A stretch of DNA of 64,000 bases, taken from contig NZ_CP136758.1 in assembly GCF_032930845.1 (NCBI RefSeq), positions 2,123,001 through 2,187,000 of the forward strand. The letters are read 5' to 3'. Source of the DNA: Parvularcula sp. LCG005 (lineage in GTDB: Bacteria > Pseudomonadota > Alphaproteobacteria > Caulobacterales > Parvularculaceae). Shown piece after piece: positions 37,097 to 46,452 of the stretch (position 1 is its first letter; each line of letters begins with the position of its first letter). A program made the position numbers and the translations under genes. The notes under the pieces were generated by a model, which saw nothing but the letters and a program-made list of their open reading frames with translations, searched no databases and was not told where the DNA came from.

Positions 37097-37193
37097 ATTT
37101 AGTTGATTTTTAATAGAAATTAGCGGGGCGTAAAAACGCGATCGTCATAACTTAGCGCCAGCCTGCCCACCGTATGCGTGGGGAGTTGCGTTG

Positions 37194-37817
37194 ATGGGTA
37201 CAGTCAAAAGCTATCGGACCGATCTGCCGGCACGATTGCTTATACAGGGAATGCCCGAGCGGTCAGGCCGCGTTGTCCGGATGGCCAGAGGCGGTGTTCT
37301 GGTCGAAGGCGTACACGACGCTGCAGATAATGCATCGGTCGTCCTTTATCTTGAAACCGGTGAGCGGTTCGAGGGGACCCTGCGGCAGGTCGGACGGGAT
37401 GTCGTCAGCATCGCGGTACGCCGTTCAGAGAAAAAGCATTCAAACCTCTGGCGCTATCTCGACGAGAAGTATGGTGGCTCCTCCCCCATCCGGCCCGTGT
37501 CTGAGCGGCAGGAGCGCCGCCAGCGCGGCGCCGAACGGATAAAGGCCGACGTGCCGCGAACCCTGTGCACCCTGCCCGATGGCCGCCAAATCCCCGCACG
37601 GGTCATGGACATCTCATTGAGCGGCATGGCCATCGCAATGGATCACGTGGCGGAGATCGATGACATTATCGCCATCGGCAAGGTGAAAGCCCGGATCATC
37701 CGGCGAACCGACAAGGGATATGGCTGTGAAATTCTGCCCGAAATCAGCCGGGGGCGGATCGCCACGACGGAGGCTCAGCTGGCCCGCACCCGAACGGGTA
37801 CGGATCAATGCGACTGA
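37194..37817 (+). CDS. Tandem PilZ-domain protein
   Basis: About 207 residues, ATG at 37194 with GGGGAG upstream. Two PilZ-like halves are visible. The first (residues 5-80) contains SYRTDLPARLLIQG and GRVVRMARGGVLVEG and looks degenerate. The second (about 108-190) has RRQRGAERIKADVPRTLCTL, corresponding to the RxxxR element, and DISLSGMAI, corresponding to D/NxSxxG. The second should bind c-di-GMP; the first may be structural. It follows the O-antigen-ligase-like gene by 97 bases, which hints at c-di-GMP control of envelope polysaccharide. Confidence 0.85.
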   Translation: MGTVKSYRTDLPARLLIQGMPERSGRVVRMARGGVLVEGVHDAADNASVVLYLETGERFEGTLRQVGRDVVSIAVRRSEKKHSNLWRYLDEKYGGSSPIRPVSERQERRQRGAERIKADVPRTLCTLPDGRQIPARVMDISLSGMAIAMDHVAEIDDIIAIGKVKARIIRRTDKGYGCEILPEISRGRIATTEAQLARTRTGTDQCD

Positions 37818-37838
37818 CGACAGAGGGACCGACAGCAA

Positions 37839-37868
37839 AACGGCCCGCCCCTTTCGAGGCGAGCCGTT
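37839..37868. terminator. Hairpin between convergent pilZ-type gene and small acidic gene
   Basis: AACGGC-C-CGCC ... GGCG-A-GCCGTT forms a stable stem with an 8-base loop. Four T follow on the minus strand and a poor T-run on the plus strand. It probably ends transcription for both converging genes. Confidence 0.6.
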
Positions 37869-37891
37869 CTGACTGAGCATCAAGCAATCAA

Positions 37892-38218
37892 TTAATTGCC
37901 AGGGTCTTTGCTGTCGTCGACATCAACATCAGCTTCGACATCAACGTCAGGTGCGTTCAGACCTTCGTCATCAATGACTTCGTCTTCAAGGCCATCAGCG
38001 TCGTCTTCAGGAACGTCAACGCTGACCGTTGGCACTTCCATCGTGACTTCTTTCGTCCCGGTGCTGACTTCTGGACCGCGGACTTCAACGTCAGGCAATT
38101 CCCCACCATCAACGTCGACGGAAGGCATTTCGCCGCCTTCAACGTCCGTATCAGTGAAATACATCCACGCCACTGCGGCGACCAGAACAACAACAATTGC
38201 GGCAATAACTTTACCCAT
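37892..38218 (-). CDS. Acidic membrane-anchored protein with VDV-type repeats, 108 aa
   Basis: The ATG at 38218 with AAAGGAGAGG upstream was chosen; the frame to 38251 adds 11 residues. One N-terminal span (KVIAAIVVVLVAAVAWMYF) is followed by a strongly acidic tail with alternating V/E/D units: MPSVDVDGGELPDVEVRG, EVPTVSVDVPEDD, VDVEADVDVDDSKD. There are no cysteines. The orientation is probably N-in with the acidic tail outside. I recognise no family. It lies 63 bases downstream of the MTAP gene and may be the last gene of the bc1 transcript. Confidence 0.8.
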   Translation of the reverse strand: MGKVIAAIVVVLVAAVAWMYFTDTDVEGGEMPSVDVDGGELPDVEVRGPEVSTGTKEVTMEVPTVSVDVPEDDADGLEDEVIDDEGLNAPDVDVEADVDVDDSKDPGN

Positions 38219-38281
38219 GGAAACCTCTCCTTTGGTTTGAGAAGAGAACACGACAGAACCGTAATGGTTCCACAGGTCGAA

Positions 38282-39157
38282 TTAACTTGTAACGCGAGAG
38301 ATAATCGGGGCGAGTTTTTTCATGAGGACAGGATCGCGATGATCCGGTGCCGTGATCAGGGCAAAGTCGAGCACGGTTTCGATGCCAGCTGGCGACGGTG
38401 TGCGTTTCGGGCCGATGGTCGGCGCCAGTTTCTGCAGCATGGTCCGGGCTTTATCCGCGTTGCCACGCAGCACTTCGAGCACGTTCGAGACTTCGACCGC
38501 CGCCACTTCCTCGTGCCAGCAATCATAATCCGTGACCATGGCGAGGGCCGCGTAAGGCAATTCGGCTTCCCGGGCGAGTTTGGCTTCGGGCATGTTGGTC
38601 ATGCCGATCACATCGCAGCCCCAGGATCGATAGAGCTTGGATTCTGCGAGGGTCGAGAACTGCGGCCCCTCCATGGCGAGGTAGGTCCCGCCCATGTGCA
38701 CGGCGATATCCGATGCTTCGCAGGCATCAAAGACCCGCTGGGACAGGCCGGGGCAGACGGGGTGCGCCATGGAGACGTGGGCGACAAGACCGGGACCAAA
38801 AAAGCTGGAGGCCCGTCCGCGCGTTCTGTCGATGAACTGGTCGACCACCACAAAGGTCCCCGGCGCCAGTTCTTCGCGGAACGACCCGCAGGCCGAGATG
38901 GACAGCACGTCTGTCGCACCGAGCATTTTCAGCGCGGCGATGTTGGCCTGGAAATTCAGATCGGATGGGGGAATGCGGTGCCCCGCGCCGTGGCGAGGCA
39001 GGAAGAGCATGCGGACGCCGGAGAGCCGTCCTTCCAGAATGGGATCGGACGGCTTGCCCCAGGGCGTGTCGATATCGTGCTCGGCAACTGTTTCAAGACC
39101 ATCGAGCGCGTAGAGCCCGCTGCCACCGATGACAGCGAGGCTCATTTCGTCACTCAT
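38282..39157 (-). CDS. mtnP: S-methyl-5'-thioadenosine phosphorylase
   Basis: A 291-residue purine-nucleoside-phosphorylase-family enzyme that splits methylthioadenosine into adenine and methylthioribose 1-phosphate for methionine salvage. Landmarks are the phosphate loop AVIGGSGLYALDG, FLPRHGAGHRIPPSDLNFQA, ACGSFREELAPGTFVVVDQF and the MTAP-specific MEGPQFSTLAES. The start ATG shares one base with the stop of cytochrome c1 (TGATG), so translation is coupled. A link of MTAP to the bc1 operon is known in alphaproteobacteria. Confidence 0.95.
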   Translation of the reverse strand: MSDEMSLAVIGGSGLYALDGLETVAEHDIDTPWGKPSDPILEGRLSGVRMLFLPRHGAGHRIPPSDLNFQANIAALKMLGATDVLSISACGSFREELAPGTFVVVDQFIDRTRGRASSFFGPGLVAHVSMAHPVCPGLSQRVFDACEASDIAVHMGGTYLAMEGPQFSTLAESKLYRSWGCDVIGMTNMPEAKLAREAELPYAALAMVTDYDCWHEEVAAVEVSNVLEVLRGNADKARTMLQKLAPTIGPKRTPSPAGIETVLDFALITAPDHRDPVLMKKLAPIISRVTS

Positions 39158-40074
39158 CAGTGAACCTTCTTCCAGATCTGCTTGTAGGAAAAGTAAACGA
39201 TCCCGGCGAAGATCAGGAGATAGAGGAGCACGGCGCGGCCCAGCGATTTACGCTGTTCCAGCTTGGGCTCGGCGGCCCATTGCAGGAAAGCAACCACGTC
39301 CTCGGCATACTGCTCGACCGTTTCGGGCGAGCCGTCTTCATAGCTGATGACGCCATCTTTAAGCGGCGCTGCCATTTTGAAGACGCCGCCTGGAGGCAGT
39401 TCGACGCCGTCTTTGACGTGACCTTCCTCATCAACATATTCAGGCTTCAGAAGCGCTTTGGTGTCGCCGGGATAGTACGGGTTGTAATGCTGCCCCGCAG
39501 GAACCGAGATCGTTTCCGGCGGCTCCTCATAGCCCGTGATGAGGCTATAGATATAAGCCGGGCCATGATGCCGGGCTTTCACCAGAAGGCTCATGTCAGG
39601 AGGATACGCCCCACCATTGGCCGCCTGGGCCTGTTCACGGTTGGCATAGGGTGATGGCAGATAATCAGATACCAGACCCGCACGCATGAACATGTCACCG
39701 GCATCATCGGGTCCGTCTTCGAACTGATAGTCCTTGGCCAGCGACTTGATGATCGGGTTGGACACCGGGTTCGAACAGTCCGTCGACTCCGGGATGCCAA
39801 GACCTTCAGGACAGCGGTCCAGATAGAACGGCCCACCCTTTTGGCCCAGATGGCGGAACGCGACGAGGTCCATGGAGTGACAGGAGGCACAGACGGTCCG
39901 GTAGACCTGATAGCCGCGCTGCAGCTGGGCCTGGTCGTAGTGACCAAGGATACCCGCCCAGCTTTCGTGAACGTGCTTCAGTTCCTTGGTTTGACCTTCG
40001 GCAGCCGTAGCAGCAGATGTCAGGCCAAGGGCGGCAAAGGCGGCAAGAGCAGCGGATTTCATCATCATTTTCAT
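39157..40074 (-). CDS. petC: Cytochrome c1 of the bc1 complex
   Basis: 305 residues. A signal peptide ends near residue 25 (TSAATAA). Haem c is bound at CASCH (C62, C65, H66). The C-terminal membrane anchor is VLLYLLIFAGIVYFSYKQIW. Two loops (GIPESTDCSNPV and QAANGGAYPPDMSLLVKARH) are typical of c1, and the axial methionine is probably that of FKMAAPL. It is the third gene of petA-petB-petC, 5 bases after cytochrome b. Confidence 0.96.
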   Translation of the reverse strand: MKMMMKSAALAAFAALGLTSAATAAEGQTKELKHVHESWAGILGHYDQAQLQRGYQVYRTVCASCHSMDLVAFRHLGQKGGPFYLDRCPEGLGIPESTDCSNPVSNPIIKSLAKDYQFEDGPDDAGDMFMRAGLVSDYLPSPYANREQAQAANGGAYPPDMSLLVKARHHGPAYIYSLITGYEEPPETISVPAGQHYNPYYPGDTKALLKPEYVDEEGHVKDGVELPPGGVFKMAAPLKDGVISYEDGSPETVEQYAEDVVAFLQWAAEPKLEQRKSLGRAVLLYLLIFAGIVYFSYKQIWKKVH

Positions 40075-40079
40075 TGTTC

Positions 40080-41414
40080 TTACTCCGCCGGCACCGGACG
40101 CGTCGCCGTACCCGGCAGGTCCTTTGGAACGGTCGGGATGAGATGCTTTTTCTTGTCTTTCAGAACCGCTTCCGAGATCGAGCGTGGCAGTTCTTTCGGT
40201 GTTTCAGTCACCGACAGCACCGGCAGGATGATGAGGAAGTAGGCAAAGTAATACGCCGTGCCGAACTGCGCCATCATGATGTAAGGCTGTTCGGCCGGTT
40301 TACCGCCGAGCCATCCGAGGAAGAAGAAGTCCACGAACAGAACCAGGAGCCACAGCTTGGCAATTGGCCGATAACGCATGGATCTGACCTTGGAGCGGTC
40401 AAGCCATGGCAGGAGAAGCCAGATCAGGATCGACGCCAGCATGGCGATCACCCCGCCGAGCTTTGAGTTGATCAGGACGATATCTGTGAACGGAATGCCG
40501 ATATCAAACGTGATGGCGCGCAGCATCGCGTAAAACGGCAGGAAGTACCATTCAGGAACGATGTGTGCCGGCGTCACCAGCGGATTGGCGCGGATATAGT
40601 TGTCCGGGTGACCCAGGGCGTCCGGCATGAAGAACACGAACGTCATGAACAGGATCATGAACAGGATAATCGCGAAGCCGTCTTTCACCGTGTAATACGG
40701 GTGGAAAGGCACGGTGTCTTTCTCGTCCTGAACATCGATGCCTGACGGGTTGTTGTTGCCCGGCACGTGCAGCGCCCAGATGTGCAGGATCACAAGACCA
40801 GCAATCAGGAATGGCATCAGGTAATGCAGCGCGAAGAACCGGTTCAGCGTCGGGTTGTCGACCGAGAAACCGCCCCAGAGGAGGGTCTTGATCGGGTCAC
40901 CGACCACCGGCACCGCAGATGCCAGTGAGGTAATCACAGTCGCGCCCCAATAGGACATCTGACCCCATGGCAGCACATAGCCCATGAACGCGGTGCCCAT
41001 CATCAGGAGGAAGATGAGAACGCCGAGGATCCACAGGATCTCCCGCGGTTCCTTGTAGGAACCATAATAGAAGCCCCGGGCAATGTGCAGATAGACGGCG
41101 ATGAAGAACATCGACGCGCCGTTCATATGCGTGTCGCGGATGAGCCAGCCAAAGTTTACGTCACGGTCGATGTGCTCGACAGACCAGAACGCCCATTCGG
41201 TATGGGCGGTATAGTGCATGGCAAGAACCACGCCGGTCACGATCTGCACCATCAGCATGATCGCGAGGATGCCGCCGAAGGTCCAGAAATAGTTCAGGTT
41301 CTTTGGCGTCGGAAAATCGACGAAGCTGTCATAGCCCAGACGGACAATTGGCATGCGCCGGTCAATGAACTTCTCGACGCCAGTTTTGGGATCATATGTG
41401 CTTTGATGTGACAT
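40080..41414 (-). CDS. petB: Cytochrome b of the bc1 complex
   Basis: A 444-residue, eight-helix subunit carrying both b haems and the Qo/Qi sites. Features are [20 protein letters not shown] at the N-terminus, the Qo-site PEW loop ([16 protein letters not shown]), the haem-ligand histidines in VLAMHYTAH and [19 protein letters not shown], and the long alphaproteobacterial C-terminal tail. It lies 6 bases after the Rieske gene. Confidence 0.97.
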   Translation of the reverse strand: MSHQSTYDPKTGVEKFIDRRMPIVRLGYDSFVDFPTPKNLNYFWTFGGILAIMLMVQIVTGVVLAMHYTAHTEWAFWSVEHIDRDVNFGWLIRDTHMNGASMFFIAVYLHIARGFYYGSYKEPREILWILGVLIFLLMMGTAFMGYVLPWGQMSYWGATVITSLASAVPVVGDPIKTLLWGGFSVDNPTLNRFFALHYLMPFLIAGLVILHIWALHVPGNNNPSGIDVQDEKDTVPFHPYYTVKDGFAIILFMILFMTFVFFMPDALGHPDNYIRANPLVTPAHIVPEWYFLPFYAMLRAITFDIGIPFTDIVLINSKLGGVIAMLASILIWLLLPWLDRSKVRSMRYRPIAKLWLLVLFVDFFFLGWLGGKPAEQPYIMMAQFGTAYYFAYFLIILPVLSVTETPKELPRSISEAVLKDKKKHLIPTVPKDLPGTATRPVPAE

Positions 41415-41420
41415 TGCAGA

Positions 41421-42008
41421 TTAGCCAAGCCTCACAACGGTGTCGGAGATGAATTCGAGCGGCGGAACGGCGAGGTTCTGGGGCGCTGGCCCCTTCCGGA
41501 TACGACCAAGCGAGTCGTAGTGGCTGCCGTGACAGGGGCAGAACCACCCGCCGTAATCGCCTTTGACCTCACCCTCGGCCGTGCCGAGCGGGATACAGCC
41601 AAGGTGCGTACAGACGCCCAGAACGATCAGCATGTCGCCCTGCGCCAGACGGTTGTCTTCGGTCGCATCGCCACTGCCAAGATTGGCGTTGCGGGCGTCC
41701 TTGTCTTTCAGAGCACTCAGCGGTGTCGCCTTGTCCTCTTTCATTTCCTTGTCCGTCAGGCGGCGGATGAACACCGGCTTGCCCTGCCACATCGCCTTGA
41801 TGGCCTGCCCCGGCTCCAGCGAGCCCAAGCTGACTTCTTTGGTCGCGAGGGCGCGAACGTCGGCAGCGGGGTTCATCTGCTGCACCAGCGGCAGGACCAC
41901 GCTGACCGCAGCGGCCGCAGCCGTCCCGGTAGCGAGGAGATGAATAAAGTCGCGGCGGCCTTGATCAACGCCGTCGGGAGACATGGTGGGCTCTTCTGAT
42001 ACGCTCAT
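41421..42008 (-). CDS. petA: Rieske iron-sulfur protein of the bc1 complex
   Basis: 195 residues. A twin-arginine signal/anchor (GRRDFIHLLATGTAAAAAVS) retains it in the inner membrane. The 2Fe-2S cluster is held by C133/H135 (GVCTHLGC) and C157/H160 (FCPCHGSHYD), with C138 and C159 forming the disulfide. An insertion of about 30 residues before the first box is typical of alphaproteobacteria. It is first in petABC and divergent from trmL with 109 bases between, where the operon promoter must lie. Confidence 0.97.
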   Translation of the reverse strand: MSVSEEPTMSPDGVDQGRRDFIHLLATGTAAAAAVSVVLPLVQQMNPAADVRALATKEVSLGSLEPGQAIKAMWQGKPVFIRRLTDKEMKEDKATPLSALKDKDARNANLGSGDATEDNRLAQGDMLIVLGVCTHLGCIPLGTAEGEVKGDYGGWFCPCHGSHYDSLGRIRKGPAPQNLAVPPLEFISDTVVRLG

Positions 42009-42117
42009 GTGTCTTCAATCCGTCGGAAAAATTGCGGCGGCTTTGCCATGCGTTCTCTCGATAGTCTAGTGATCCATGCCCATTAGGGCGCATTCGCCGC
42101 GTATGAGGGAAAGATTA

Positions 42118-42630
42118 GTGGATAGAGTTAACAATTTAGCCCTCGGTCTGGTGCTTTTTCAGCCTGAAATCGCAACGAACCTTGGTGCGGCGATTCGTAT
42201 TGCCGCCTGTTTTGATGCGCGGCTGCATGTAATTGAGCCCTGCGGGTTTCCTTGGAAGTCAAAAGACATTGCGCGTGTGGCCATGGATTACACCGATCTC
42301 GCCCCGCCCCAGCGGCATCCGTCCTGGTCGGCATTCAATGCCTCACCGCCGGGGCGTCTGGTTCTGTTGACGACAAAAGCCGATCAGACGATCCATGATC
42401 ACGTTTTCCAGGCAGGGGATCTCATCGTGATGGGTCAGGAAAGCGCCGGTGCCCCGCCCCATGTCCATGCAGCGGCCGCGGCTCGGGTGCGCATCCCGCT
42501 TGGACCACAGGCGCGGTCACTCAACATGGCCGTTGCTGCCGCCATCGCCCTGTCAGAGGCCCGCCGTCAGATCGGCTACACCCCTTCTGACACGCCAAGA
42601 ACAATTGATTCCGGCCCTCCATCAGCTTAA
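42118..42630 (+). CDS. trmL: tRNA (cytidine/uridine-34-2'-O)-methyltransferase TrmL
   Basis: A SPOUT methyltransferase of about 170 residues that methylates the wobble ribose of tRNA-Leu isoacceptors. The conserved start QPEIATNLGAAIRIAACFDA, LIVMGQESAGAP and the knot segment IPLGPQARSLNMAVAAAIAL match TrmL. A GTG at 42118 preceded by GAGGGA fits the family length best. In-frame ATGs at 42076 and 42103 are alternatives and would add up to 14 residues. It is 9 bases before hemF. Confidence 0.92.
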   Translation: MDRVNNLALGLVLFQPEIATNLGAAIRIAACFDARLHVIEPCGFPWKSKDIARVAMDYTDLAPPQRHPSWSAFNASPPGRLVLLTTKADQTIHDHVFQAGDLIVMGQESAGAPPHVHAAAAARVRIPLGPQARSLNMAVAAAIALSEARRQIGYTPSDTPRTIDSGPPSA

Positions 42631-42639
42631 CGGCGCAGC

Positions 42640-43521
42640 ATGACCACCATCGATGACAGAAAAGCCGCAGCGAAGAGCTGGTTCGAGGCGTTGCGAGATA
42701 AGATCTGCGCCCGCTTCGAAGCGCTGGAAGACGCAGCAGACCCTGCCCTGTACGGCGACATGCCGGCCGGCCGCTTCGCGTTCTCACCGTGGGATCGGTC
42801 AAAGGAGGCCTCAGAGGACCATGGCGGCGGCGTGATGGGCATGCTGCATGGCCGTGTCTTCGAAAAGGCTGGCGTCCATGTTTCCACCGTGTATGGCGAA
42901 TTCTCGGAAGAGTTCCGGCACCAGATCCCGGGCGCGTCAGAGGACCCTAGGTTCTGGGCCTCGGGCATCAGCCTGATCGCCCACACGCGCAATCCTCATG
43001 CGCCAGCCGCCCATCTGAACACGCGCATGATCGTGACGACCCAGAACTGGTTCGGCGGCGGCGGCGATCTCAACCCCATGCTCGACCGCTATCGGGGCGA
43101 TGACCACGAGGACACGGTCGCTTTTCATGCCGCGTTCAAGAGCGCCTGTGATGCCCATGACGAGGCCTATTATCCGAAGTTCAAGGCGTGGTGCGACGAG
43201 TACTTCTTCCTGCCTCACCGCAACGAGGCGCGCGGCGTCGGTGGGATCTTCTACGATCGCCACGATACCGGCGACTGGGACGCGGACTTTGCCTTCACGC
43301 AGGATGTGGGCAGCGCCTTTGCCGATATTTATCCCGATCTCGTCGGGCAGCGGATGAACACACCGTGGAGCGACGACGATCGCGCCGAACAGCTGGTCCG
43401 CCGCGGCCGCTACGCCGAATTCAATCTGCTATACGATCGCGGTACGACCTTTGGCCTGCGCACGGGCGGGAATGTGGAGTCGATTCTGTCGAGCCTGCCG
43501 CCGCTGGCGACCTGGCCGTAA
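42640..43521 (+). CDS. hemF: Oxygen-dependent coproporphyrinogen III oxidase
   Basis: 293 residues; decarboxylates coproporphyrinogen III to protoporphyrinogen IX with O2. Signature segments are [70 protein letters not shown], and the C-terminal [20 protein letters not shown]. It is complete, and indicates aerobic haem synthesis. It is in a trmL-hemF transcript ended by a hairpin 44 bases after the stop. Confidence 0.97.
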   Translation: MTTIDDRKAAAKSWFEALRDKICARFEALEDAADPALYGDMPAGRFAFSPWDRSKEASEDHGGGVMGMLHGRVFEKAGVHVSTVYGEFSEEFRHQIPGASEDPRFWASGISLIAHTRNPHAPAAHLNTRMIVTTQNWFGGGGDLNPMLDRYRGDDHEDTVAFHAAFKSACDAHDEAYYPKFKAWCDEYFFLPHRNEARGVGGIFYDRHDTGDWDADFAFTQDVGSAFADIYPDLVGQRMNTPWSDDDRAEQLVRRGRYAEFNLLYDRGTTFGLRTGGNVESILSSLPPLATWP

Positions 43522-43565
43522 ACTGCAATCGCATTCGACAGCGGCGTCTGAAAAAACATGTAAAA

Positions 43566-43595
43566 ATGGCGGGCCCCCGACCCGCCATCTTTCTT
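43566..43595 (+). terminator. Intrinsic terminator after hemF
   Basis: ATGGCGGG-CCCCCGA-CCCGCCAT makes an 8-bp perfect stem, followed by CTTTCTT on the plus strand and preceded by AAAAA, so it may also end the minus-strand gene beyond it. Confidence 0.85.
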
Positions 43596-43648
43596 CCGAT
43601 TGCCCAGATCGGACCGAAATACCCTCCCGATATTTCGGCTTCTCCCCC

Positions 43649-44125
43649 CTACCGGTGCTCGTCGCCCTTCAGACCGGACATGCCCACAAGGGCTGCCAGA
43701 AGTCCGAATGCCCCCACGGCATAGCCACCCCACCGGAAATCGCTCAACGAAGCCCCGTCGATCATGAGGAGATCTTTCGCGAACAGGGCAAAGGTCACAA
43801 CAGCCAGAGCCCCGGTCAAAATCGTCAAAATGCTGGTCACGCGACCGATCACCGGCAGCAGACCCAGAATATTCAGGACCGCCGAGACCACGCCGGCGAT
43901 GACCGTATAGGTCATCAACTGGCCCATCAGACCGCCACCGGGTGCGCAGTCGCCAGAGACACTGAAGGTCAGGTCGATAAAGCAGTCGGCGGTCGTTTCC
44001 GCGAATTTCATCCCCTCAATCGTCGCGCCAGGCATCGAATTGGTGATTGTGCCGGTGGCGTCGATAATCCACGGGCCGAAATAGGCCGCAGCGGCAATAG
44101 CGAGCGAGAGTAGAATCCGGATCAT
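43649..44125 (-). CDS. Four-span membrane protein of unknown function, 158 aa
   Basis: Hydrophobic spans lie near residues 3-22, 68-90, 93-115 and 128-150. A polar loop between spans 1 and 2 contains two cysteines (TTADCFIDL and SGDCAPGGG) that could form a periplasmic disulfide. I recognise no family. It sits downstream of the exopolysaccharide operon (79 bases after the glycosyltransferase stop, same strand) and before the hemF terminator, so it could be its last gene. Confidence 0.75.
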   Translation of the reverse strand: MIRILLSLAIAAAAYFGPWIIDATGTITNSMPGATIEGMKFAETTADCFIDLTFSVSGDCAPGGGLMGQLMTYTVIAGVVSAVLNILGLLPVIGRVTSILTILTGALAVVTFALFAKDLLMIDGASLSDFRWGGYAVGAFGLLAALVGMSGLKGDEHR

Positions 44126-44203
44126 AGCGGGTCCATTCGTCAGCGATATGTGGACGTTAACAACGGATTAATGTTCGGCCAAGGGCAAATTTGGCCACGC
44201 GCC

Positions 44204-45415
44204 TCAATCGGTTGGCGACCGTGGCAAAGCTGCATCGAAACGCGCGAGCGTGTCGGACCAGCGATAGGACGTCCGGATGAGTGTCTGTGCCGCCTCGCCC
44301 AGACGCGCGGCTTCCGACGGCGATGCGAGCAGCGCATCAATAGCGGTGAACGTTTCCTCCGCCCCATCGGCGCAGACGAGGTGCGTGCCAGGCGCTGCAC
44401 CTGTTCCGGTCACTGCCCCGGGACTGGCGACCACCGGCTTGCCCATCGCCATCGCCTCCAGCACCTTGTTCTGCACGCCGCGCGCAATGCCGAGCGGCGC
44501 GACGGCAATCTTTGAGGCGGTCAGATACGGACGGATATCAGGCACACGGCCGGTGACGGTGACCCCGTCCGTCTGGGCAAGGGCGAGGACCACGTCGGTC
44601 GGTCGTGCGCCGACAATGCCGAATGTCAGGTGTGGATGCACCCGACGAAGCTGTGGCCAGACCGCTTTCACGAACCAGACCGCCGCCTCGATATTGGGGC
44701 GATAGTCCATGGCCCCGGTGAAAATGATATCGAACGCCTCGGCAGGGATATCCTGCGCCTTTTCTGGCGCCCAATACTCCGTATCCACCCCGTTCCGGAA
44801 CCAGTCCACCTTGTCTGCCTTCCCGCCGTCCTGTGGGCGGACAAGGTCCGCCTCTTCCGGCGATACAAGAAACAGGGCAGCGGCCCAGCGAGCCATTGCG
44901 CGTTCCTCTGCCTGCACGAGCCGGGCTTCGCGCCGAAAGAACGCGCGCCGAAGACCGTTGCCGTTTTCTGCATAGGCGGCAAATTTAGCACTGTCGGCAT
45001 CACAAAGATCGATGATGGCCGGCGCTGTGGCATGCTCAAGATAGGGGGCCATCTGCGACGAGAAGGCGATCTCCACGGCCGGGCCCGTTCGCCGCTGTCG
45101 CTCAACCCACTCCCTCATCGCACGGTCCCGATAGATACCGAAGCTGACCGCCCTGCCCTTGGCCAGCGCCGTCAGACTGCGGCGTATCATGCGCGACCGG
45201 TTCAGGGGCAGATAGAACGTCTCCGCACACAGATCATCCAGAACGGCACGATATTGCATATCCGCAGGGTCGTCGATGAGACACCCCAGCGAAACCTCAT
45301 ACCGACCAGCCAGATGGCGAAGCAGGTTCCAGGACCGGATCTTGTCCCCCTTGTCCGGCGGATAGGGAATGCGGTGACACAGAAAGATCGCCTTCTGGCG
45401 CGCCCGCGCTGTCAT
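44204..45415 (-). CDS. Glycosyltransferase of the XrtA-type EPS locus
   Basis: A 403-residue GT4-type transferase from the ATG at 45415, which overlaps the FemAB stop by 4 bases (ATGA). It begins with the diagnostic CHRIPYPPDKGDKIRSWNLL, characteristic of the sugar-transferase family tied to exosortase A loci (TIGR03087 as I recall). The C-terminal half has FTGAMDYRPNIEAAVWFVKA, VTVTGRVPDIRPYL and GIARGVQNKVLEAMAMGKPV, the donor-sugar site. The sugar is unknown. The locus continues upstream without a gap. Confidence 0.92.
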   Translation of the reverse strand: MTARARQKAIFLCHRIPYPPDKGDKIRSWNLLRHLAGRYEVSLGCLIDDPADMQYRAVLDDLCAETFYLPLNRSRMIRRSLTALAKGRAVSFGIYRDRAMREWVERQRRTGPAVEIAFSSQMAPYLEHATAPAIIDLCDADSAKFAAYAENGNGLRRAFFRREARLVQAEERAMARWAAALFLVSPEEADLVRPQDGGKADKVDWFRNGVDTEYWAPEKAQDIPAEAFDIIFTGAMDYRPNIEAAVWFVKAVWPQLRRVHPHLTFGIVGARPTDVVLALAQTDGVTVTGRVPDIRPYLTASKIAVAPLGIARGVQNKVLEAMAMGKPVVASPGAVTGTGAAPGTHLVCADGAEETFTAIDALLASPSEAARLGEAAQTLIRTSYRWSDTLARFDAALPRSPTD

Positions 45416-46452
45416 GCCAGATGCCGCGCCAGCATGGGGCCAAGCCGTGTGGCGATCGGCATGGGCAGGTGCTTCCAACTTTGCGACAGAAGCGCGAATT
45501 TTGGATTCTGCGGATTGACGTTCGGTGTTTCTTCCGCCCCGAGAAGTTTATACAGATACGTCATGGGCTGCGGCTCGATCCCCCAAAAGGTCTTGTAGGC
45601 GTGGGAGCCTGTCCCCCGCTTTGAGCGGCCAAGATCGAAGGTCGTGCACCCCCGCTCCGCCGCATGCCCCAGCATCCACCAGTACAGATAATCTCCGGCG
45701 TGAAACGCCCGGGCGCGCGGTGAGATGAAGGCGTTGTAGAGGATGACGGTGTCGCCATGATAATAGCTGATTACGCCGCATAGGGGATCACTCCCCGCAC
45801 GGACCAGCGTCAACTCCATCGCATCACCAAAGGCGGCCTTTTGGGCTTCCAGCCATTGGCGAGGAAAAACCGGCGTCCCCAGATTGCGCTGGGCCTCGGC
45901 GAAATGCAGCCAGAACGTCCGCATATCAGCGGACTGTTCGGCGGACAGCCTGCCCTCTTCAGCCATCGCAATGGCTTTGCGGATATCGGCCCGCTTTTTA
46001 CGGGGAATAGCCTTCAGCCGGCTGTCTTCATCGGGCAGAATAGGACACGTGAAAGCGTCATAGATGGCCGCCTTTTCGTGCCATCCCTCCTCATGCTGAT
46101 CAGGGCTGCGCAATTCGATATAGTCAGCTTTGATCCGCGTGGCCTCGGCCTCTGCGGCATCAAGCAAAGCCCGGCGCGCCTCATCATCATCATCGGCGAT
46201 GACGCCGCCGCCGGTGGTGAAGCCGACTGATATCAGGGCCCGCCCGAGCAGCATGGAACGACGGTCGATGAGCGGCAGGATGCCTGCAATCTGCCCGTCA
46301 CGCTCTGCATACAGATAGATGGGCGATTGGCCATAAGCCTGCCGCACCACATCGCCCCAGCCAAAGCGGTGAAAAAAGCTGCCCCTAGCGGCATAGGCAT
46401 CCCATCGCGCCGCATCAGCCGGGGTCGCCTGCCGGACGCTTACGCCGGACAC
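45412..46452 (-). CDS. FemAB-like acyl/aminoacyl transferase of the XrtA-type EPS locus
   Basis: A 346-residue GNAT/FemAB-fold protein (TIGR03019 as I recall). The core has FFHRFGWGDVVRQAYGQSPI, IPRKKRADIRKA and the C-terminal HAAERGCTTFDLGRSKRGTG followed by FKTFWG-type YKTFWGIEP. It is predicted to modify the polysaccharide or lipid intermediate with an acyl or amino-acyl group; the substrate is not established. It overlaps the deacetylase stop region by 13 bases and the glycosyltransferase by 4. Confidence 0.92.
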   Translation of the reverse strand: MSGVSVRQATPADAARWDAYAARGSFFHRFGWGDVVRQAYGQSPIYLYAERDGQIAGILPLIDRRSMLLGRALISVGFTTGGGVIADDDDEARRALLDAAEAEATRIKADYIELRSPDQHEEGWHEKAAIYDAFTCPILPDEDSRLKAIPRKKRADIRKAIAMAEEGRLSAEQSADMRTFWLHFAEAQRNLGTPVFPRQWLEAQKAAFGDAMELTLVRAGSDPLCGVISYYHGDTVILYNAFISPRARAFHAGDYLYWWMLGHAAERGCTTFDLGRSKRGTGSHAYKTFWGIEPQPMTYLYKLLGAEETPNVNPQNPKFALLSQSWKHLPMPIATRLGPMLARHLA

